Positions 17,691 through 26,487 of a DNA stretch of 64,000 bases are shown here, in pieces (position 1 is the stretch's first letter; every line of letters begins with the position of its first letter). A model generated the notes under the pieces. It saw only the letters and a program-made list of their open reading frames with translations, ran no database searches and was not told the origin of the DNA. A program made the translations under genes and the position numbers. Source of the DNA: Roseateles amylovorans (lineage in GTDB: Bacteria > Pseudomonadota > Gammaproteobacteria > Burkholderiales > Burkholderiaceae_C); contig NZ_CP104562.2 in NCBI RefSeq assembly GCF_025398155.2, forward strand, positions 1,364,001 through 1,428,000, read 5' to 3'.

Positions 17691-19790
17691 TCAGATGATG
17701 AAATAGCCGCCGTCGTAAATGACCTTGATGCTGTCGTTTCCGGCCGTGACGCCCGCGAAGCGAAGGTCGAAAGCCGCTTTATATCCGGTGCCTTGCAGAT
17801 TGACTTGGAGCGAATTGTCTACTTCGACATACAGATAATCCGCCTTGTTGGCATCGCTGGCTGCGGAGAGAACCTGACTGAGATCCAGAACATCGCCCTC
17901 TGCGGCGTTGAATCCGGAAATATTCAGAGTCGAGGTGTCCGTTTCCTTGGACGTGAGCACATCCTGTGTCACGATAAACCGGTTTGCGCCGCCATCGCCC
18001 GCAAAGTTATAAACGTCCACCATCCCGTTGGTCAATTCAGTGGCAGCAACGCCCTTGACCTCCGACGTGATGCGTTCGAATTGGAAGGTATTGACCGCGC
18101 TGTCTTTGCCTTCGGTGCTCGTCTGGATGACCTGAACCGATTTCAAGCCATCGTCCGGGCCGAACTCGGTGGTGGCAATCTGATGATTGGATCCGCCGAC
18201 CTTCCAGGTCGTGCCCTTATCCACGCTGTACTTCCAGGTGGTATCGGCCTGCAGACCGGCGATGAGCAGGGTGCCGTCGTTGGTGATGCGGTCGGTGGCG
18301 TCGGGGCCGGAGTCGGTTTTCAGGGTGACGCCAGGGCGGAGGTTTTCTTTGTCGAGGATGAAGTCGTAGGAGATCGTCGCAGCAAGGAGTTTATATTGAA
18401 TGGTGCGGTTGCCATTCTCGCCTGGAATATCTTGCGCGGTTAGCGCCCAGGCTCTTGACCCTGGATTGGCGGGAAAGGCCAACCATGACGTTCCATTGTC
18501 CAGTGAATATTCCCCCTGCCACGTGTAGCCTCGAATTGTTTCAAGCTTCCCGCCATTGGTGAGTATCCCGTTTCCGCCGAGGCCTCCCAAGATTTCCATG
18601 CCGCCAAGAAAGGCTAAATCGACTTGGCCTGCATTTCCGGCTCGATCAATCTGTTGATAGGCAGTGTTGCCTTTCAGTGTGGCGGTTGCCTGTGAACCAT
18701 CTCTGACGTCAGTCGCAGAGTAATCAGAGGTATACCAGTATTGCCAGTGGCCACCCTCTTCTAGGTTTGTTGCTTTAATGATTGAATCAAATTGATTGGG
18801 GCCCAGGTACTTTGCAGTGATAGTGATATCCAACAAGGCAGGAGGTTTAGTGTCCAGCTCAAAGCTGAACTCGGTCGTCTCACTCGGGATTGATGCCCTG
18901 TCGAACTGACGCATCAAGACCTTCTTGACGCCATCGCTCCCAAATGCGGAGGAGGCGATGCGATCCCCCTCGCCATCCATCCACGACTGGCCGGCATCAA
19001 GGCTGTATTGCCAACGAGCCCCCTCTTCGAGGCCAGTGATTTGAAGCGTGCCGTCGTTCGTGTATTTGTCGGTGCTGCTGGTGCCGGAGTCATTCACCAG
19101 CGCAGCGGAGAGCGCCCCAGGTTTGGGCAGCGGTGCCGGTGTTGGGGTGCCAGGATCGGGGGTGTGGCCGGCGCCGTCGCCCGGGTCGGGCGTTGGGTCA
19201 CTGGGGGCGCCAGGCGTAGGCCCAGGAGTCGGCTCAGGAGTTGGCTCAGGAGTTGGCTCAGGAGTTGGCTCCGGGTTGCCGGGCTGCGGAATGCCAGGCT
19301 GCGGCTCCGGTGTGCCAGGACCCGGCCTGGGTTGCTCGGGCGCGGGAACTTGGGGTTCGCCCGGCCGGCCAAGGTCTGGCGTGTTTGAGCTGCCGGAACT
19401 GCCGCCACTGCTGGCCACGGCAGCCATCAGGCCCACAGCGCCCAATGCGCCTGCGGCGATCAGGGTGGGCGAGCCAGCGAATGCCGCCATCGAGACAGAG
19501 GACGCAGCGCCGACAGAGCTCAGTTGTTCCGATGTTGTTGGCGTGGTGGAGTCCGTGGACGCGCTGCCCACCGCTTCTTCAGTCAACCCATCCGAGTCGC
19601 TCGGGACAGACGCATCCAGGGCGGTGTGCGCGTCGCCGGTCGTGTCAGCGACGGCGGAACCTTGCGTCTCATCCATCCCGGATTGCGCCAGTTCTTCCGC
19701 TTCTTGATCGAGCGAGCGCTTGGCTCGCCCCTGGAGCTTGGCGGCCGTCAAGGGCGCCATCGCGGGCCGCGGGGAAGTCAGATCAGCCAT
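17691..19790 (-). CDS. Type I-secreted adhesin-like protein with Ig-like repeats
   Basis: A 699-residue protein with no Sec signal. Residues 1-90 are acidic and Ser/Thr-rich. A hydrophobic Ala/Gly stretch near 100-130 (LIAAGALGAVGLMAAVASS) resembles the prefix of BapA-type surface proteins. A Pro-rich spacer with PEPTPEPTPEPTP repeats follows, then Ig-like modules; two share the pattern DSG..TD..TNDGTL.I.GL. The C-terminus (LNISGFNAAEGDVLDLSQVL, then DSIKVIYDGGYFII) looks like a type I secretion target domain. The role is probably surface adhesion or matrix binding. The internal region near 18,350-18,900 is clearly more AT-rich than its neighbours. No type I exporter genes are in the window. 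Confidence 0.72.
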   Translation of the reverse strand: MADLTSPRPAMAPLTAAKLQGRAKRSLDQEAEELAQSGMDETQGSAVADTTGDAHTALDASVPSDSDGLTEEAVGSASTDSTTPTTSEQLSSVGAASSVSMAAFAGSPTLIAAGALGAVGLMAAVASSGGSSGSSNTPDLGRPGEPQVPAPEQPRPGPGTPEPQPGIPQPGNPEPTPEPTPEPTPEPTPGPTPGAPSDPTPDPGDGAGHTPDPGTPTPAPLPKPGALSAALVNDSGTSSTDKYTNDGTLQITGLEEGARWQYSLDAGQSWMDGEGDRIASSAFGSDGVKKVLMRQFDRASIPSETTEFSFELDTKPPALLDITITAKYLGPNQFDSIIKATNLEEGGHWQYWYTSDYSATDVRDGSQATATLKGNTAYQQIDRAGNAGQVDLAFLGGMEILGGLGGNGILTNGGKLETIRGYTWQGEYSLDNGTSWLAFPANPGSRAWALTAQDIPGENGNRTIQYKLLAATISYDFILDKENLRPGVTLKTDSGPDATDRITNDGTLLIAGLQADTTWKYSVDKGTTWKVGGSNHQIATTEFGPDDGLKSVQVIQTSTEGKDSAVNTFQFERITSEVKGVAATELTNGMVDVYNFAGDGGANRFIVTQDVLTSKETDTSTLNISGFNAAEGDVLDLSQVLSAASDANKADYLYVEVDNSLQVNLQGTGYKAAFDLRFAGVTAGNDSIKVIYDGGYFII

Positions 19791-20025
19791 GTGTCAGGAC
19801 CTTCGGTATCGGTTTGAAAAGGCGCTCAGTCTCTGGAAACTTGGTCTGCTCGCCACTAGCCGATTCCTGCTGAAAGCTTGGTGCTGACTCCCTTAAGGGC
19901 AGACGGTGGATCACGCAGGCATGTCAGGCGGGCTGCACTGAAAGGCAAATGGCCCCTCTGTTTGAGTTATGTTGTTCAAGGCACCGACTGAGCAACCTTC
20001 GGTAGCCCGGCGAGGGATCCCTAGA

Positions 20026-21033
20026 ATGCGCGCCATGTCCCTGAAGCCCTCCCCATCGCTCGCGCCCGCCCTCTCCACGTCCGAAGCCGGCCGCGTCGAT
20101 CCGGGCCGGCGCCGTTGGCTCGCCGGCGCCGCGGCGCTGAGCGCCGTCGCCCTGTCGGCCTGCTCGGTGGTGACCCCGACGATCCCCGTCACGCCCCCGG
20201 TCACGCCGCCGCCCGAACCGGACCTGCCGACCCCAATCACGCCCAAGCCCGTGCCCAAGCCGCCTCGCATCGGCCTGGCCCTGGGCGGCGGCGCCGCGCG
20301 CGGCTTCGCCCACATCGGCGTGATCCAGGTGCTGGAAGAGAACGGCATCAAGGTGGATCTGGTGTGCGGCACCTCGGCGGGCAGTCTGGTCGGTGCGCTG
20401 TATGCCGCCGGCCGGACCGGCAAGGAGTTGCAGACGGTCGCCGAAGGCATGGACGAGGGCGCCATCACCGATTGGACCTTCCCGATGCGCGGCCTCATCC
20501 GCGGCGAAGCGCTGGCGCGGTATGTCCGTCAGATGACCGGCCATCGCAATCTGGAGCAACTGCCGCTGCCGCTGGGCATCGTGGCCACCGATCTGGGCGA
20601 TGGTTCGCCCATCCTGTTCCGCCAAGGCGATGTGGGCACCGCAGTGCGTGCGTCCAGTGCGGTGCCGGCGCTGTTCCAGCCGGTGAAGATCGGCAACCGC
20701 GAGTATGTGGACGGCGGTCTGGTGGCGCCGGTGCCGGTTCGATTTGCCAAGCAGATGGGCGCCGAACTGGTGATCGCCGTCGACATCGGCGAGCCGCCCG
20801 ATCCCAAGGTGCCGGGTGACGCGATGCGCATGCTCATGCAGACCTTCTCCATCATGGGCAAGTCGATCAACCAGTACGAGCTTCAGGGCGCGGACGTGGT
20901 CTTGCGTCCCAAGCTCGATGGCTTCAGCGGTGCCGACTTCAGCACCCGCCGGCGCGCCATCGCCCTGGGCCGTGAGGTCGCCACGGCGATGCTGCCGTCG
21001 ATCCGGCAGAAGATCGCGGCCAAGACGCGCTGA
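20026..21033 (+). CDS. Patatin-like phospholipase family lipoprotein
   Basis: A 335-residue predicted serine hydrolase. The N-terminus has a basic RRRW, a hydrophobic stretch and the lipobox LSAC (Cys46), so it is probably an outer-membrane or periplasmic lipoprotein, then a Pro-rich linker. The patatin domain has the oxyanion loop GGGAARGFAHIGV, nucleophile elbow GTSAG (Ser117) and the DGG of the catalytic dyad (YVDGGLVAP). This is the RssA/YchK-like bacterial group. The start at 20026 was chosen because GAGGGA stands 8 bases upstream; ATG 20035 is also possible. It is divergent from the adhesin-like gene. Confidence 0.9.
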   Translation: MRAMSLKPSPSLAPALSTSEAGRVDPGRRRWLAGAAALSAVALSACSVVTPTIPVTPPVTPPPEPDLPTPITPKPVPKPPRIGLALGGGAARGFAHIGVIQVLEENGIKVDLVCGTSAGSLVGALYAAGRTGKELQTVAEGMDEGAITDWTFPMRGLIRGEALARYVRQMTGHRNLEQLPLPLGIVATDLGDGSPILFRQGDVGTAVRASSAVPALFQPVKIGNREYVDGGLVAPVPVRFAKQMGAELVIAVDIGEPPDPKVPGDAMRMLMQTFSIMGKSINQYELQGADVVLRPKLDGFSGADFSTRRRAIALGREVATAMLPSIRQKIAAKTR

Positions 21034-21151
21034 GGGCTTCGCGGCGCCGCTGTCGGGACGATTGATGGGCTTCGACTCGCCCGGCGGGGCCTTTGCGGGC
21101 GGTCATGCGGTGATCGCGCGATGACGCGATCCCTCCACCGCGCGCAAAGGC

Positions 21152-21721
21152 TTAAAGCCGTTCGCCGCGAGCGGATGCTTCGATCAGCTTGTTCAAGCGC
21201 GCGGTCTGTGTCTCGGTCTTCTTGGCGCTGAGGATGTGCCAGATGCTGGTGCGCTGGTAACCGTCCGGCTGCTGCTGGAAGAAGGCCCAGGCCTCGGGAT
21301 GGTGGCGGAACGCGACCTCCTGGGCGGGCGTCAGCTCGATCTGGTCCTTCTGCTGCTCATGCGAATACACCCGTGACTTATGCGCCAGCCGGGCTTCGAA
21401 GGCCGCCAGGCCGGCGGCAGTCATTCGACCCTCCTTGGTGAGCGCTTCGACGCGGCCGATGTTGATGGCGCTCCAGATCGAGCCCGCCCGGCGAGGGGTG
21501 AAGCGGATCTTGTAGGACTTGTCGTCGATGCGGGTGCGGACACCGTCGATCCAGCCGTGGCACAGGGCTTCGTCCACCGACTCGGGCCAGTCCAGGCTGG
21601 GCAGGCCGCTGCCGCGCTTGCGAAAGCCCACCACCAGCTCGGTGGCGGTGGCGGCATGCTGGTCCAGCCAGGCGCGGAACTCGGCGGCGGTCTCGAAAAA
21701 GGTGGGGGTGCGGGCAGCCAT
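21152..21721 (-). CDS. YdeI/OmpD-associated (OmdA) family protein
   Basis: A 189-residue cytoplasmic protein. The sequences FFETAAEFRAWLDQHAA, ELVVGFRKRGSG, DEALCHGWIDGVR and RFTPRRAGSIWSAIN, together with a C-terminal WHILSAKKTETQTARLNKLI, match the YdeI/OmdA family. Family members have been linked to resistance to antimicrobial peptides, but no biochemical role is firm. It appears monocistronic, ending convergent to the patatin gene with 118 bases between. Confidence 0.85.
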   Translation of the reverse strand: MAARTPTFFETAAEFRAWLDQHAATATELVVGFRKRGSGLPSLDWPESVDEALCHGWIDGVRTRIDDKSYKIRFTPRRAGSIWSAINIGRVEALTKEGRMTAAGLAAFEARLAHKSRVYSHEQQKDQIELTPAQEVAFRHHPEAWAFFQQQPDGYQRTSIWHILSAKKTETQTARLNKLIEASARGERL

Positions 21722-21771
21722 GACCTGCGAGTATGCCGTCGCCGGTGCCTGATTCTGCGACAGGGCGGCCG

Positions 21772-23316
21772 TCAGGCGACCTTGAACACCGACACCACGT
21801 CCTCCAGCCGCTTCGCCTGCTCCCGCAGGGAGGTGGCGGCCGCACTCGATTCTTCGACCAGCGCGGCATTCTGCTGCGTCATCTGGTCCAGCTGCGCCAC
21901 CGCCTGGTTGACCTGACCGATGCCGTTGCTCTGCTCGGTGGAAGCGGCTGCGATCTCGCCCATCAGATCGGTCACGCGGCGCACGCCGGAGACGATGTCG
22001 TCCATGGCGTGCCCGGCTTGCGCCACGTCCACCGTGCCGGCTTGCACCGTTTCGACCGATCGGGTGATCAGATTCTTGATTTCCTTGGCAGCTTCCGCGC
22101 TGCGCTGCGCCAGCGACCGGACCTCACTGGCGACCACCGCAAAACCACGGCCCTGCTCACCGGCGCGTGCAGCTTCCACCGCCGCGTTCAGCGCCAGGAT
22201 GTTGGTCTGGAAGGCGATGCCGTCAATGGTGCCGATGATGTCGGAAATGCGTTGTGACGCTGAGCTGATGTCCCCCATCCGCGCCACGACCTGACCCACG
22301 ACACGACCCCCACGGGTCGCGGCTTCCGCCGCACTGCCGGCCAACTGGTTGGCCTGGCGCGCGGTGTCGGAGGACTGCGCCAAGGCGCCAGTCAACTCTT
22401 CCATGCTGGAGGCGGCTTCCTCCAGGTTGGAGGCGGTCTGTTCCGTTCGCGCCGACAAGTCCTCGTTGCCGATGGCAATCTGGGACGACGCGCTGGACAC
22501 CGACACCACCCCCTCGCGCACCTCGGCGACGACCGCCTTGAGCTGGGTGACCATGCGCAGCAAGGCTTGCTGCAACTGTGCCACCTCGTCGCTGCCGCGA
22601 GGGCGCAGGGTCTGGGTGAGATCGCCGATCGCCACCGCTTCTGCCAGTCGAACCGAGGCACGGAGCGGGCGGGTGATCCGCCGCGTGATCACCGCGGCGA
22701 ACACGGTGCCCAAGGCCATCGCGAGGATGGTGATGGCGACCACCTCCCAACGGCTGGTGGCATAGATGCGGTCTCCCAATTCATTGGCCGCCTGAGCACT
22801 GGCGCTGTTCAGCTCCACCAGTTCCTCCAGTGCCTTGCCCAAGGCTTCATAGCGAGGCAATCCGTCCACTGTCAGCATCTTGCGCGCCTGGCCCTCGTCG
22901 CCGGCCTGCGCGGTCTGCATCATCCGGGTACTGAGTTCCAGGTAGGTGGCCCACAGCGCGCGCACATCCTTGAGTTTGGCGGCCTCGTCGGACGAACTCA
23001 CCAAGGTCTCGTAGCGCTTGAGTTGTTCCTCGACGGCTTGGCGCGACTGATCGATCTTCGCCGCGTCCGCCTTGCGCGCCTCGCCGTCGTCCAACATGAA
23101 GCGATATTCACGGGTGCGGTAGCGGGTCACCGTCAAATTGATCAATTGCACTTGCCGCACCGAGGGGAGCCAGTGGGCCGCCAACTCGTTGGCGGTGTGG
23201 TCGACCCGGCTGAGCTGGACCAGAGACAGTACACCCAGCCCGGCGGTGATCATCAAGACGATCGCGAAGGCGAGGCCGAGCTTGGCCCCGACGGACAGAC
23301 GGTCGAGCACGGACAT
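21772..23316 (-). CDS. Methyl-accepting chemotaxis protein
   Basis: An inner-membrane chemoreceptor of 514 residues. The first transmembrane segment (LGLAFAIVLMITAGLGVLSL) is followed by a four-helix-bundle sensor (about 35-190), a second transmembrane segment (VVAITILAMALGTVFAAVIT), HAMP (RRITRPLRASVRLAEAVAIG) and the signalling domain. The hairpin signature is IIGTIDGIAFQTNILALNAA and EQGRGFAVVASEVRSLAQRS. No C-terminal CheR-docking pentapeptide is seen. The ligand is unknown. It is divergent from a TetR gene; no chemotaxis genes lie nearby, so it is an orphan receptor. Confidence 0.95.
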   Translation of the reverse strand: MSVLDRLSVGAKLGLAFAIVLMITAGLGVLSLVQLSRVDHTANELAAHWLPSVRQVQLINLTVTRYRTREYRFMLDDGEARKADAAKIDQSRQAVEEQLKRYETLVSSSDEAAKLKDVRALWATYLELSTRMMQTAQAGDEGQARKMLTVDGLPRYEALGKALEELVELNSASAQAANELGDRIYATSRWEVVAITILAMALGTVFAAVITRRITRPLRASVRLAEAVAIGDLTQTLRPRGSDEVAQLQQALLRMVTQLKAVVAEVREGVVSVSSASSQIAIGNEDLSARTEQTASNLEEAASSMEELTGALAQSSDTARQANQLAGSAAEAATRGGRVVGQVVARMGDISSASQRISDIIGTIDGIAFQTNILALNAAVEAARAGEQGRGFAVVASEVRSLAQRSAEAAKEIKNLITRSVETVQAGTVDVAQAGHAMDDIVSGVRRVTDLMGEIAAASTEQSNGIGQVNQAVAQLDQMTQQNAALVEESSAAATSLREQAKRLEDVVSVFKVA

Positions 23317-23510
23317 GAGGACTCCAGGAGATCGAAGGAATCGACACGCGTCAGTGCGACTGAGCTGCGGGGCATGTCGTTTGCCCAGATTGTCAGGTGC
23401 TTAGGCGTCTGCTAATCGCCCACTTGGTCCAGGGTTCGGGAGTATTTAACGTGGGTCGAGCGGTGGGTTAACGTACGCCGACGCTAAATCCGGAATGATG
23501 GGAAAACGCT

Positions 23511-24173
23511 TTGGAACAGTCACCCAACAAGGACCGTCCGACCCCGCGGCTGCGACGCGGCCCGGCGGAGATGGCCGCCCTGAAACGCGACATGCTGGAG
23601 CGGGCGCGCGCGATCTACCGTGACGAAGGGGTGGAAGCGCTGAGCATGCGTCGTCTGGCGCAGGAGCTGGGCATTTCCACCATGGCGATCTACAGCTACT
23701 TCGCCAACAAGCAGGCCTTGCTGGATGGCCTGTGGATCGAAGTCTTCGAAGCGCTGACCGATGAGCTGCTGGAGGCCGGCAATGGCCAGCGCGGTCCCCG
23801 GGAGGTGCTGCAAGCCCATCTGCTGTGCTTCTTCGATTTCTGGGAACGCCATCCGGAGCAGTTCCGGATGATCTACATGTCCCAGAGCAGTGCGTCGCTG
23901 ACGCAGGTCGGCGAGGCCCAGCAACCCATCTACACCCGGCTGCTGGGCCTGATCCACGAGCGGGTGGCCGCGTGCGCGCCTGCAGGGCATGTACCGGAAG
24001 AGGGTGAGGTCCGGGCGATGACCGACCTCATGAGCGCCAAAACCATGGGCTACCTGCTGCTGGTGGTGGGGCTGCCGCGTTATCCCCTGCACGATCGTGA
24101 GGCATTGCGCGACCGGATCGTGCAGGGCGTGCTCCGCGATGTGGCGCACGGGGTGAGCGCGTCCGTGAACTGA
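23511..24173 (+). CDS. TetR/AcrR family transcriptional regulator
   Basis: A 220-residue repressor-type protein. An N-terminal TetR helix-turn-helix (IYRDEGVEALSMRRLAQELG, then ISTMAIYSYFANKQALLDGL) is followed by a helical ligand-binding domain of the WHG kind. The start given is TTG at 23511, preceded by GGGA at a good distance. An ATG at 23571 (MAALKRDM) would still keep the whole DNA-binding domain, so the start is uncertain. The target is unknown; it is divergent from the chemoreceptor (194-base gap) and followed by a convergent phasin gene. Confidence 0.88.
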   Translation: MEQSPNKDRPTPRLRRGPAEMAALKRDMLERARAIYRDEGVEALSMRRLAQELGISTMAIYSYFANKQALLDGLWIEVFEALTDELLEAGNGQRGPREVLQAHLLCFFDFWERHPEQFRMIYMSQSSASLTQVGEAQQPIYTRLLGLIHERVAACAPAGHVPEEGEVRAMTDLMSAKTMGYLLLVVGLPRYPLHDREALRDRIVQGVLRDVAHGVSASVN

Positions 24174-24296
24174 GCGGCTGGGGGCGGCTCCGATAGCCGC
24201 TGTTGCAGCGTGGCGCTGTCAGGTCGGCGCCGTCACTTCGGCGGTGAAGGCCGCGGCGTTTTGCCCGCCTGATCCTCCCAAGCGCCGCGTACCGGC

Positions 24297-24324
24297 AAAA
24301 AAAAGCCCAGCATTCGCTGGGCTT
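24297..24324 (-). terminator. Rho-independent terminator of the phasin gene
   Basis: Stem agcccagc/gctgggct (24304-24311 with 24316-24323), loop attc, followed on the minus strand by a run of eight T (24297-24304). It is 60 bases downstream of the phasin stop. Confidence 0.88.
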
Positions 24325-24386
24325 GAAGGGCACTTGGGAAGCCTAGCTTCCTTGGGTACCGAGGAGACAACCGGTGCAGTGACCTG

Positions 24387-24941
24387 TCAGGCTGCCGCGC
24401 GTTTCGGCGCGCGTGCCGTCTGGCTGGTCTTCAACGCCGTGGTGGTCACGGTGTTGACATTGTTCTCAACGATCTCGCTGGCTTGCTTGACAGCCTTTTG
24501 CATGCTCTCGTAAGCGTTGTTGGCCGCGGCGACCGCCGACTTCACCAATGCAACAGCATTTTCCGTGCCAGCAGGTGCGTTCTTGGTCGCGTTCTCGACG
24601 ACCGAGCCGAACTTGTCTTGCGCATCAGCGACCTGCGCCTCAGCCAGCTTGGTGAATTCCGAGGTGGTGGCGGTGGTGATGTCGTAGACGTGGCGGCTGT
24701 AGGCCACGGCCTTTTCAGCGGACGGCTGCAGCAGCGAGGCTTGCAAGGCCATCAGTTCCTGGGCGTCCTTGATGGACAGCACGGTCTGGGCGGTTTCAGC
24801 CGCTTCGCTCAGGGCGGTGCGGGCGACTTGCAGGTTCAGTTCGACCAGCTTCTCGACGCCTTCGAAAGCCTTGCTCGTCAGGCCGAACAGGGCGTTCAGC
24901 TGGGTCTTCTGGGCGGCGATCAGTTGTTCTGGGGTCAGCAT
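24387..24941 (-). CDS. phaP: Phasin family protein (PHA granule-associated)
   Basis: A 184-residue amphipathic helical protein that coats polyhydroxyalkanoate granules. The N-terminus MLTPEQLIAAQKTQLNALFG and the VEKLVELNLQVARTALSEAA segment are typical of betaproteobacterial PhaP. The C-terminus is Lys/Ala-rich, ending APKRAAA. The start at 24941 was chosen because AGGAG stands 8 bases upstream; a longer frame adds only eight residues. Promoter and operators at 25062-25138 suggest control by the PHA-sensing repressor PhaR. A strong terminator follows, so it is monocistronic. Confidence 0.93.
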   Translation of the reverse strand: MLTPEQLIAAQKTQLNALFGLTSKAFEGVEKLVELNLQVARTALSEAAETAQTVLSIKDAQELMALQASLLQPSAEKAVAYSRHVYDITTATTSEFTKLAEAQVADAQDKFGSVVENATKNAPAGTENAVALVKSAVAAANNAYESMQKAVKQASEIVENNVNTVTTTALKTSQTARAPKRAAA

Positions 24942-25061
24942 GCGAAATCTCCTAGATGGATTCAATTCAGTCTCTCAGCCCGGTGATACGGCAGGCTGAT
25001 GGCCGGTATTGCGAGTGCTTGAACACCCTTGAGCGGACCCTTGCGTGACCCCTCTTGGTGT

Positions 25062-25075
25062 TTGCTGCGCTGCAA
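25062..25075. promoter_or_regulatory. Candidate PhaR-like operator overlapping the phasin transcription start
   Basis: An imperfect inverted repeat TTGC-N6-GCAA rich in TGC, just downstream of the -10 box of the phasin promoter. It resembles the TGC/GCA-rich sites bound by PhaR in PHA-producing bacteria. Confidence 0.45.
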
Positions 25076-25085
25076 CATGAAACCA

Positions 25086-25113
25086 AGTATAGGACCCGCT
25101 TGAAGGATTGCAA
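25086..25113 (-). promoter_or_regulatory. Sigma-70-type promoter of the phasin gene
   Basis: On the minus strand, TTGCAA (25108-25113), a 16-bp spacer and TATACT (25086-25091). This is a near-consensus pair in a region unusually AT-rich for this genome, about 145 bases before the phasin start. Confidence 0.65.
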
Positions 25114-25119
25114 GCTCTT

Positions 25120-25138
25120 TTTGCTGCGGCGCAGCAAA
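25120..25138. promoter_or_regulatory. Candidate PhaR operator upstream of the phasin -35 box
   Basis: A perfect palindrome TTTGCTGC-GGC-GCAGCAAA. Its core CTGC-N3-GCAG matches the published PhaR recognition pattern. Together with the site at 25062-25075 it brackets the promoter. The rest of 24942-25355, up to the deacetylase-family gene, holds no other gene. Confidence 0.55.
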
Positions 25139-25355
25139 GCCCGTAGGTGCCTGAAATCATTGGATTTATGACCGGTCGTGGGCGGCGCCGGTGGCCTGGG
25201 TTGTCTGGCGTTGTCTGTGCCCGTGCCCCACCCGGGGAAGGTCCACTGGCGCAATCGACCGAAGCGCCCTGGGAGAGGTGAAGCATCCATCGCGTTTGCT
25301 CCGGATCGTGAGGCGACGCCCACTCGAGGCGTCAACCCCGGGTAAGGTGGCGACC

Positions 25356-26363
25356 ATGCGTGCGTTCCACTACGACCATCTGACGCTGGCGCTGCCGCCC
25401 GGCCACCGCTTCCCCCAGTCCAAATACCAGTTGCTCCGTGAGCGGCTGGAGCGCGACCCCGGCCTGCTGCGCCTGCAAGTGGCGCAACCGGCGGATACCG
25501 ACGTGCTGGCGCTGGTGCACACGCCGGACTACATCGACGCCGTCCTGCACGGCACCCTGAGCCCGGCCGCCCAGCGCGAAATCGGCTTCCCTTGGGCGCC
25601 CAGCCTGCTGCGACGTTCGCTGTTCTCGGTCGGCGCCACCATCGACGCCGCCCGCGCTGCACTGGAAGAGGGCGTGGCCGCCAGCTTGGCGGGCGGTACG
25701 CACCATGCGTATGCAGACAAGGGCAGCGGCTTCTGCGTGTTCAATGATGTGGCGGTCGCCGCGCGCGTGATGCAGGCGGCGCATCACCGCGCCAGGCGTG
25801 CGCCAGCAGCTTTGGCGCCCATGCATGGTCCGGCGGGGCTGGGCGTGCTGGTGATCGACCTGGATGTCCATCAAGGCAACGGCACCGCCAGCATCTTCGC
25901 GGAGGACGAGACCGTCTTCACCCTGTCGCTGCACGGCGAAAAAAACTTCCCATTCCGCAAGGAACGCAGCGACCTGGATGTCGGCCTGCCGGATGGCTGC
26001 GGTGACGAGGCCTACCTCCGCGCGCTCGACGATGCGATGGCAGAGGTCTGGCGCCGCCTGGACGGCCGCATGCCCGGTCTCGCCTTCTACCTGGCCGGTG
26101 CCGATCCGCATGAAGGCGACCGGCTTGGCCGCTTGAAGTTGACCGCGGATGGGCTGTTGCAACGAGACCGTCGGGTGCTGGAGGCGCTCTTCGATCGACA
26201 CATCCCGGTGGCCCTCAGCATGGCCGGCGGTTATGGCGAAGACCTGTCGGTGACAGTCGACATCCAGCAGCGGACCTTGGAGGCGGCGGCGCAAGCCTGG
26301 GGTCGATGGCGTGATCGACAAACGCAGGCCGGCACCGCCGCCGGCCTGTCGACGACGGGCTGA
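25356..26363 (+). CDS. Histone deacetylase family hydrolase
   Basis: A 335-residue zinc-dependent amidohydrolase of the arginase/deacetylase fold. Active-site motifs are clear: GGTHHAYADKGSGFCVFND, the metal-binding VIDLDVHQGNGT, and GADPHEGDRLG with a later MAGGYGEDL. Bacterial members deacetylate small acetylated amines or acetoin-pathway proteins; the substrate is unknown. The start at 25356 follows a TAAGG stretch, and the protein then begins MRAFHYDHL as expected. It is divergent from the phasin gene and looks monocistronic. Confidence 0.92.
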   Translation: MRAFHYDHLTLALPPGHRFPQSKYQLLRERLERDPGLLRLQVAQPADTDVLALVHTPDYIDAVLHGTLSPAAQREIGFPWAPSLLRRSLFSVGATIDAARAALEEGVAASLAGGTHHAYADKGSGFCVFNDVAVAARVMQAAHHRARRAPAALAPMHGPAGLGVLVIDLDVHQGNGTASIFAEDETVFTLSLHGEKNFPFRKERSDLDVGLPDGCGDEAYLRALDDAMAEVWRRLDGRMPGLAFYLAGADPHEGDRLGRLKLTADGLLQRDRRVLEALFDRHIPVALSMAGGYGEDLSVTVDIQQRTLEAAAQAWGRWRDRQTQAGTAAGLSTTG

Positions 26364-26487
26364 GCGCCAGGTTCAGGCCCCCTCCTCACGATGCGACGTT
26401 CCTGAGCGACCGCCAGGCCTACACCGGCGCGGATCCAATCCGCACGATGGCTGACTCATGGGCTCCCAGACACTTCCAGGAGCTGCC

